From: Desulfosarcina sp. OttesenSCG-928-A07
GTDB taxonomy: Bacteria > Desulfobacterota > Desulfobacteria > Desulfobacterales > Desulfosarcinaceae
Assembly (NCBI GenBank): GCA_030267325.1
Contig: JAJDJS010000015.1
Coordinates: 1-57,527 of the forward strand
Length of the DNA: 57,527 bases
Direction: 5' to 3'
A model generated the notes under the pieces. It saw only the letters and a list, made by a program, of their open reading frames with translations, ran no database searches and was not told the DNA's origin. Of the stretch, positions 52,126 to 57,527 are shown piece after piece (within the stretch, counting starts at the first letter, position 1; each line of letters begins with the position of its first letter). The position numbers were made by a program, and so were the translations under genes.

Positions 52126-53442
52126 ATGATTGGCAGCGGATTCGGAAATATCTTCAAAATTCCCGAGCTTAAAAAGCGAATCCTGTATACACTGGGTCTT
52201 TTGATTGTTTACAGGATCGGGGTTCATGTTCCCACGCCGGGAATTGATACTGTCGCACTGAAAGATCTGTTCGCCAGTATGGAGGGAACCATATTCGGTA
52301 TTTTCAATATGTTTTCCGGTGGTGCCCTGGAACAGCTTTCCGTATTCGCTCTGGGCATTATGCCTTATATCAGCGCATCAATTATTCTCCAGCTCCTGAC
52401 CGTGGTGGTGCCGCATCTTGAGCAGCTTAAAAAAGAAGGGGAGCAGGGGCGGAAAAAAATCACCCAGTACACCCGTTACGGCACCATTGTCCTCAGTATC
52501 ATTCAGGGAATCGGTATCAGTATCGGGCTTGAAAGTATGGCCTCTCCTTCTGGCGCACCCATTGTGATCAATCCAGGATGGGGATTCCGTATCATCACCG
52601 TACTGACGCTGACTGCCGGTACTGCATTTATCATGTGGCTGGGCGAGCAGATCACCGAGCGCGGCATTGGAAACGGAATTTCACTGATTATTTTTTCCGG
52701 TATTGTTGCGTCCATGCCAACGGCGATGATGAACACCTTTCGTCTCGTTTCCAGTGGCGAGATGAATATTTTTACCCTTTTGGTGCTGATTGTACTGATG
52801 GTGGGGGTGGTGGGGATCATAGTTTTTGTGGAGCAGGGACACCGCCGGATTCCGGTTCAATACGCCAAGCGTATGGTGGGACGCCGGATGTATGGTGGAC
52901 AGAGTACGCACCTGCCGCTCAAAATCAATACATCTGGTGTGATTCCGCCCATTTTTGCCTCGTCCATCATCATGTTTCCAGCAACCATTGCCGGATTCAT
53001 TACCATCCCATGGATCAAGGCCATTGCCGATGCCATTGTTCCGGGGAGCGTATTTTATGAAGTCCCCTATGTGCTGTTTATCTTTTTCTTCTGCTATTTT
53101 TATACAGCGGTCACGTTCAATCCAACCGATGTGGCGGAGAACATGAAAAAGAACGGCGGTTATATCCCCGGAATCCGTCCGGGAAAACGGACTGCCGAAT
53201 ATATTGACAAAGTGCTGACACGCATTACCCTTGGCGGTGCCATCTATATCTCTGCAATATGCGTACTGCCGTCAATTCTGATCACCCAATTTAAAATTCC
53301 CTTTTACTTTGGGGGGACCGCGCTGTTGATTGTGGTGGGCGTTGCCATTGATACGGTTGCCCAGATTGAGTCCCATATGCTGACCCGCCACTACGAAGGC
53401 TTCCTCAAAACAGGAGGGATCCGGGGGCGTGCCGGCAGATAA
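52126..53442 (+). CDS. secY: Protein translocase channel SecY
   Basis: 438 residues with ten predicted transmembrane helices. [25 protein letters not shown] opening, the plug region [22 protein letters not shown], and the cytoplasmic C5 loop with Arg in [13 protein letters not shown]. Works with SecE (27886) and SecA. adk and map, which often follow, are missing here. Confidence 0.98.
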   Translation: MIGSGFGNIFKIPELKKRILYTLGLLIVYRIGVHVPTPGIDTVALKDLFASMEGTIFGIFNMFSGGALEQLSVFALGIMPYISASIILQLLTVVVPHLEQLKKEGEQGRKKITQYTRYGTIVLSIIQGIGISIGLESMASPSGAPIVINPGWGFRIITVLTLTAGTAFIMWLGEQITERGIGNGISLIIFSGIVASMPTAMMNTFRLVSSGEMNIFTLLVLIVLMVGVVGIIVFVEQGHRRIPVQYAKRMVGRRMYGGQSTHLPLKINTSGVIPPIFASSIIMFPATIAGFITIPWIKAIADAIVPGSVFYEVPYVLFIFFFCYFYTAVTFNPTDVAENMKKNGGYIPGIRPGKRTAEYIDKVLTRITLGGAIYISAICVLPSILITQFKIPFYFGGTALLIVVGVAIDTVAQIESHMLTRHYEGFLKTGGIRGRAGR

Positions 53443-53542
53443 TGCCGAAAAGGCGGATTGAACACCGATAAAGGGATATCGGGGATATCGTGATCGGGAC
53501 CATCAAGAATCCTGGAGCAGGGAAAAAGAAGGGGAAGCGGGA

Positions 53543-53761
53543 ATGCCAAAAGAAGAAGCCATCAAGGTCGAAGGCATTGTCTTAGAAACATTACCCAATG
53601 CCATGTTCAAGGTCGAGCTTGAAAATAAACACCAGGTGCTGGCGCATATTTCCGGTAAAATGCGAATGCACTTCATCAAAATATTGCCCGGAGACAAGGT
53701 CACGGTTGAGCTGTCGCCCTATGATCTGACCCGCGGCCGGATCACCTATCGATCCAAATAG
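53543..53761 (+). CDS. infA: Translation initiation factor IF-1
   Basis: 72 residues, exact family length, S1-type OB fold: [20 protein letters not shown] and [35 protein letters not shown]. Follows secY by 100 bases. Binds the ribosomal A site at initiation. Confidence 0.98.
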   Translation: MPKEEAIKVEGIVLETLPNAMFKVELENKHQVLAHISGKMRMHFIKILPGDKVTVELSPYDLTRGRITYRSK

Positions 53762-53838
53762 GCTGATCCAACAAGAGTTTCTGTTGATCCGAAAACAGGC
53801 GCCGTGATGAAAGTTGATGCGGCACGGAGGAATTGATT

Positions 53839-53952
53839 ATGAAGGTCAGAGCGTCCGTCAAGAAGATTTGCAGTAAATGCAAAATCATCAAGCGAAAAGG
53901 GACCGTACGGGTTATCTGCGAAAACAAGAGACACAAACAGAGGCAAGGTTAG
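53839..53952 (+). CDS. rpmJ: 50S ribosomal protein L36
   Basis: 37 residues, [11 protein letters not shown] start. Zinc-binding form with C11, C14, C27 and H32. GGAGG lies nine bases before the ATG. Between infA and rpsM, as in most bacteria. Confidence 0.96.
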   Translation: MKVRASVKKICSKCKIIKRKGTVRVICENKRHKQRQG

Positions 53953-53965
53953 AGGAGGTTGAGCG

Positions 53966-54346
53966 TTGGCTAGAATCGCTGGTGTAGATTTACCTAGGCG
54001 GAAACGAATTGAAATCGGGCTGACCTATATTTATGGTATCGGACGAACCACATCCAATCAGATTCTCGGCAAGCTGAACATTGATCCGAATACCAGTACT
54101 GATGATTTGTCCGAAGCTGAAATCAACAATATTCGTAAAGTGATCGACAGTGAGTACAAGGTTGAAGGTGAACTTCGTACTGAAGTGTCCATGAACATCA
54201 AACGGCTGATGGACCTGGGGTGCTATCGGGGACTTCGGCATCGCCGGTCGCTTCCTGTGCATGGCCAGCGGACCAGTACCAATGCCCGAACCCGTAAAGG
54301 CCCGAAACGATCCGCGATAAAGAAAAAAGGCGCTGCCAAAAAGTAA
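53966..54346 (+). CDS. rpsM: 30S ribosomal protein S13
   Basis: 126 residues from TTG 53966 ([10 protein letters not shown]) after [20 protein letters not shown] and [26 protein letters not shown] are diagnostic. Contacts the P-site tRNA and L5. Confidence 0.97.
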   Translation: MARIAGVDLPRRKRIEIGLTYIYGIGRTTSNQILGKLNIDPNTSTDDLSEAEINNIRKVIDSEYKVEGELRTEVSMNIKRLMDLGCYRGLRHRRSLPVHGQRTSTNARTRKGPKRSAIKKKGAAKK

Positions 54347-54371
54347 TTCAATTACCTGTCAGGAAAAATAA

Positions 54372-54758
54372 ATGCCTAGAAAAACCAAGACCAAAAAGAA
54401 GGAAAGAAAAAATATTTCCACTGGAGTGGTTCATATCCAGTCCACCTTCAACAACACCATTATCACCATTACCGATATGATGGGGAATGTGATTTCATGG
54501 TCCAGCGCGGGTATTCATGGATTTAAAGGCTCGCGGAAAAGCACGCCTTTTGCGGCCCAGATGACTGCCGAGGATGCTGCCAAAAAGGCCATGGAACATG
54601 GGATGAAAAGTGTTGAAGTCTATGTCAAGGGTCCGGGTGCCGGGCGGGAATCCGCGCTTCGTGCACTTCAGGCTGCAGGTTTCAATGTGCTCATGATCAA
54701 AGATGTTACCCCCATTCCCCACAATGGATGCCGTCCGCCAAAACGACGGCGGGTCTGA
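54372..54758 (+). CDS. rpsK: 30S ribosomal protein S11
   Basis: 128 residues: [35 protein letters not shown] and the C-terminal [18 protein letters not shown]. Platform protein of the 30S subunit. Confidence 0.98.
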   Translation: MPRKTKTKKKERKNISTGVVHIQSTFNNTIITITDMMGNVISWSSAGIHGFKGSRKSTPFAAQMTAEDAAKKAMEHGMKSVEVYVKGPGAGRESALRALQAAGFNVLMIKDVTPIPHNGCRPPKRRRV

Positions 54759-54925
54759 AAATGTTTCCGGCATGGTGATCCACTGAGCCCTTTTGGAGGG
54801 TGTTGTCGGGTGCCGAAAATGCCGATTCAAAGTCAATGTGTATACGGAAAAACAATTTCGGATCCATCTGAACAACAAGTAACGATTCAGGGCATCTGTC
54901 TGGTCTGGTTTAAAAGGAGGATGAA

Positions 54926-55555
54926 TTGGCAAGATACAGAGGAGCCGTTTGCAGAATATGCCGGCGTGAAAATATAAAATTGTTTTTGAAGGGAGATCGC
55001 TGCTATTCTGACAAGTGTGCCTTTGATCGAAGAGGGTACGCGCCGGGTGAGCATGGGCAGCGAAGACGTGGAAAGCCGTCTGATTATGGTATCCAGCTGC
55101 GGGAAAAACAGAAGGTGAAAAATACCTATGGGCTGTCTGAGAAGCAGTTCACTTTGTTTTTCGAAAAAGCGGAACGACAGAAGGGCATTACCGGAACCAA
55201 CCTCTTGGTGTTATTGGAACGACGCCTGGACAATGTGGTGTACCGGCTTGGCTTTACCCATTCCAGAACCCAGGGACGTCACTTTGTCCGACACAACCAT
55301 TTTATGGTAAATGGCAAGCGTGTCAACATTCCCAGTTATCTGGTCAGTGTGGGCGATACCATTGAAGTCAAAGAAAAAAGTCGCACCCTATCGGCCATCA
55401 CCGATTCCCTGGATGCAGTGGTCCGCCGGGGGCTGCCCCAATGGCTTGCCATTGAAAAGGAAAAATTCAAAGGTGAAATCAAAAGCTTCCCGATTCGTGA
55501 AGACCTTACGCTGCCGATGCAGGAACAACTCATCGTCGAACTTTACTCCAAATAA
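54926..55555 (+). CDS. rpsD: 30S ribosomal protein S4
   Basis: 209 residues from TTG 54926 after AGGAGG. Cysteine-bearing (zinc) N-terminus with C9/C12 and C26/C31, then the S4 domain [11 protein letters not shown]...ARQ-like [23 protein letters not shown]. Starts 30S assembly. The 167-base gap before it may hold a regulatory leader. Confidence 0.97.
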   Translation: MARYRGAVCRICRRENIKLFLKGDRCYSDKCAFDRRGYAPGEHGQRRRGKPSDYGIQLREKQKVKNTYGLSEKQFTLFFEKAERQKGITGTNLLVLLERRLDNVVYRLGFTHSRTQGRHFVRHNHFMVNGKRVNIPSYLVSVGDTIEVKEKSRTLSAITDSLDAVVRRGLPQWLAIEKEKFKGEIKSFPIREDLTLPMQEQLIVELYSK

Positions 55556-55637
55556 CGGTGCCTGAAATAAAGCCGCCGGGTTCGATACAAAGGTGTCTTT
55601 TCCGCATTGTTATTTAAATCCTGCAGGAGAATGGGTA

Positions 55638-56660
55638 ATGTCTAAAAACGAACTGATGTACATGAACTGGCGCGAAATGATCAAATCCGACAAGATCCGC
55701 GTCAGCAGTACGGGTGGTTCATACGGGAAATTTGTGTGTGAACCATTGGAAAGAGGGTTTGGCATCACACTGGGAAATGCGTTGCGGAGAACCATTCTTT
55801 CTTCTTTGTACGGTGCTGCAATTGTGTCGGTTCGGTTCGATTCTGTTGAACATGAATTCAGTGTCATCCCTGATGTGATCGAAGATGTATCGGAAATCAT
55901 CCTGAATCTGAAAGAAGTCCGTCTCAAGATGGACGATGCCACACCCCGCATGATCCGAGTTGATGCATCCGGTGACGGCAGTGTCACAGCCGCAGCCATT
56001 ACCAGTGATGACGGACGGGTTTCGGTTCTCAATCCGGAGCAGCACATCGCCACCATCACCAATGGGGGCCGGTTGAAAATGGAGATGGTGGTCAAAGCCG
56101 GAAAAGGGTATGCGATCGCTGAAGGCAACACGGATGAGGATATGCCCATCGGCACCATTCCCATTGATGCGGTGTTTTCTCCCATCAAACGTGTCAATTA
56201 CGTGGTCGGTAACGCCCGCGTGGGACAGCGGACAGATTATGACAGGCTGACCCTGGAAGTCTGGACCGACGGCAGTGTGTCTCCCGAAGATGCCGTTGCC
56301 TTTGGCGCGAAAATTCTGAAAGAACAGTTCAGTATTTTTATCAATTTTGATGAAGATGCCGAACCCTTGGGCGAGTTTGATGATGAGAACCAGGAAAAAC
56401 CGGCATTCAATGACAATCTTTATCGCAGCGTGGATGAGCTCGAACTCTCTGTAAGAAGCGCCAACTGCTTGAAGAATGCGGAAATCCTCAAAATTTACCA
56501 ACTGGTTCAGAAGACCGAAAATGAGATGCTCAAAACAAAAAATTTTGGGCGCAAGTCACTCAATGAAATCAAGGACGTCTTGGCGGAAATGGGTCTCTCG
56601 TTGGGCATGAAGCTTGACAATTTTGTGCCGCCTGAAGAATCCGTCGAAGAAGGGGAGTAA
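55638..56660 (+). CDS. rpoA: RNA polymerase subunit alpha
   Basis: 340 residues from ATG 55638, with AGGAG nine bases before it; the longer frame from 55593 is not supported. The N-terminal assembly domain has [24 protein letters not shown] charged linker leads to the C-terminal domain with [16 protein letters not shown] and [23 protein letters not shown], which binds UP elements and activators. rplQ follows after seven bases. Confidence 0.98.
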   Translation: MSKNELMYMNWREMIKSDKIRVSSTGGSYGKFVCEPLERGFGITLGNALRRTILSSLYGAAIVSVRFDSVEHEFSVIPDVIEDVSEIILNLKEVRLKMDDATPRMIRVDASGDGSVTAAAITSDDGRVSVLNPEQHIATITNGGRLKMEMVVKAGKGYAIAEGNTDEDMPIGTIPIDAVFSPIKRVNYVVGNARVGQRTDYDRLTLEVWTDGSVSPEDAVAFGAKILKEQFSIFINFDEDAEPLGEFDDENQEKPAFNDNLYRSVDELELSVRSANCLKNAEILKIYQLVQKTENEMLKTKNFGRKSLNEIKDVLAEMGLSLGMKLDNFVPPEESVEEGE

Positions 56661-56667
56661 ATGTCCA

Positions 56668-57240
56668 ATGAGACATCAAAAAAGTGGTGTAAAATTAAAT
56701 CGAACCACCAGCCACAGACAGGCCATGTTCAGAAACATGGTGACTTCTTTACTCAAATATGACCGTATCCGGACCACCGAGGCCAAGGCCAAGGAGCTTC
56801 GGCGATGGGCAGACCATATTATCACCCTGGCCAAGCGGGGGGATCTGCATGCACTTCGCCAAGCCCTGTCCATTGTTCGTGAAAAAGATGTGGTTTACAA
56901 GATTTTTGAGAACGCCAAGGATCGGTTCAGCAATACGCCGGGCGGATATACCCGGCTGTACAAAGTCGGCCGCCGGCCCGGAGACACAGCGCCCATGATT
57001 TTGGTTGAGCTGGTCAATCCGGACACAAACAAGACGCCGGCTTCCCCAAAAACCGCCGGTGCTGATACTGCGAAAAAAGAAGAAATCATAACGGTTCCGT
57101 CGCCCCAGGCGCCGGTTGTGCCCGAATCCGCCTCTGCCCCTGCTATGGCTGCTGAACCTCAAGAAGCCGGTCCTGCAGAAATTCCGGAAAGCACAAGCAC
57201 TGACACCAGTGAAAAAGAAGCGGAAAAACAGGACGAATAA
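56668..57240 (+). CDS. rplQ: 50S ribosomal protein L17 with C-terminal extension
   Basis: 190 residues from ATG 56668 ([19 protein letters not shown]) with AGGGGAG upstream. The first 118 residues are normal L17, ending with the [12 protein letters not shown] block. The last 70 are an Ala/Pro/Glu/Thr-rich acidic tail without predicted structure, ending EKEAEKQDE. Such tails are seen in some deltaproteobacterial L17. Last gene of the array. Confidence 0.96.
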   Translation: MRHQKSGVKLNRTTSHRQAMFRNMVTSLLKYDRIRTTEAKAKELRRWADHIITLAKRGDLHALRQALSIVREKDVVYKIFENAKDRFSNTPGGYTRLYKVGRRPGDTAPMILVELVNPDTNKTPASPKTAGADTAKKEEIITVPSPQAPVVPESASAPAMAAEPQEAGPAEIPESTSTDTSEKEAEKQDE

Positions 57241-57274
57241 CTCCCGTTTTTTAATTTTTACCGTGTTTATTGAA

Positions 57275-57304
57275 AAGGCCCTCTTTTTGGAGGGCTTTTT
57301 TTTT
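57275..57304 (+). terminator. Rho-independent terminator of the ribosomal array
   Basis: GGCCCTC/GAGGGCT arms around a TTTTTG loop, followed by nine Ts (57296-57304). It lies 35 bases after the rplQ stop. Confidence 0.92.
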
Positions 57305-57527
57305 ATGGTGCACCCGGCTTTAAACCATTGCAACGAAAAGTTTATAACAACTTTATGGGATCTTATGCCAAAGGTGTACAGGCCCTCCCGCACATATTCA
57401 AAAAAAATAATCCGCGAAATTCCTGTCTTCTGGAAAAAATACCCCTTCGCCAGGTAAAATCGCGGATTGTGATAAAGTCACTGACTCTTTCGCATGGCAG
57501 CGTTATGGTCCCAAGGAAACTTTTCGA
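57305..57527. other. End of window without a gene
   Basis: Nothing coding is recognised after the terminator apart from the inverted repeat. The next gene is beyond the edge. Confidence 0.5.
57409..57468. repeat. Inverted repeat AATCCGCGA / TCGCGGATT downstream of rplQ
   Basis: Perfect 9-base arms at 57409-57417 and 57460-57468, with a nested CCTG/CAGG pair, form a 60-base hairpin-capable block. It lies after the terminator in a stretch with no gene, and may belong to the leader or operator of the next gene beyond the window. Confidence 0.5.

Overview
The window is a bacterial chromosome segment, most plausibly from a sulfate-reducing Desulfobacterota (former deltaproteobacterium, Desulfobacteraceae-like). 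This is an inference. It rests on moderate GC, the TauE / two-component / PEP-synthase-like gene set, the type of ribosomal proteins (zinc-binding S14, S4, L33 and L36), and the order tRNA-Thr/Tyr/Gly/Thr-tuf-rpmG-secE-nusG. I could not run any search.

Layout. (1) Positions 1-5,560 hold a WG-repeat protein cut by the window edge, a CoA-disulfide-reductase-like flavoprotein with a rhodanese tail, trpS, and a 1.1 kb stretch with only a decayed ParB-like remnant. (2) Positions 5,560-13,704 are a co-directional signalling/transport block: single-domain response regulator, TauE-type permease, small membrane protein, PEP-synthase-like phosphotransferase with an unusual C-terminus, membrane histidine kinase, and NtrC-type sigma-54 activator. 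(3) Positions 13,762-25,000 are housekeeping and accessory genes: a Cas4-like-nuclease/DinG-type helicase fusion, hisI-hisG, an aminotransferase, a frameshifted TIR-like effector remnant, engB-era-ATP-grasp-HNH, a small protein, a Nudix hydrolase and an MltD-like transglycosylase. (4) Positions 25,616-40,312 are the tRNA-tuf-rpmG-secE-nusG-rplKA / rplJL-rpoBC block. (5) Positions 40,442-57,240 are the str, S10, spc and alpha operons fused into one long array: rpsL-rpsG-tuf-rpsJ ... secY-infA-rpmJ-rpsM-rpsK-rpsD-rpoA-rplQ, closed by a strong terminator. fusA is missing between rpsG and tuf, and adk/map are missing between secY and infA.

The most striking observation is in rpoC. About 102 codons (37,610-37,915) are inserted between two highly conserved beta-prime segments and read as a parvulin-type peptidyl-prolyl isomerase domain, with both family histidines kept. 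The site is the point at which cyanobacterial and plastid beta-prime is naturally split into RpoC1 and RpoC2. rpoC also carries a one-base frameshift near 37,450, about 160 bases before the insertion. It may be a sequencing error or a real break; removing one base gives a 1,472-residue beta-prime.

Other points of note: two tuf genes about 15 kb apart with only one base difference seen and homology ending exactly at the gene borders; a rho-independent terminator plus new leader separating rplKA from rplJL-rpoBC; an 11-bp hairpin between rplL and rpoB; and two decayed accessory genes (ParB-like, TIR/CBASS-effector-like) in the non-ribosomal part.
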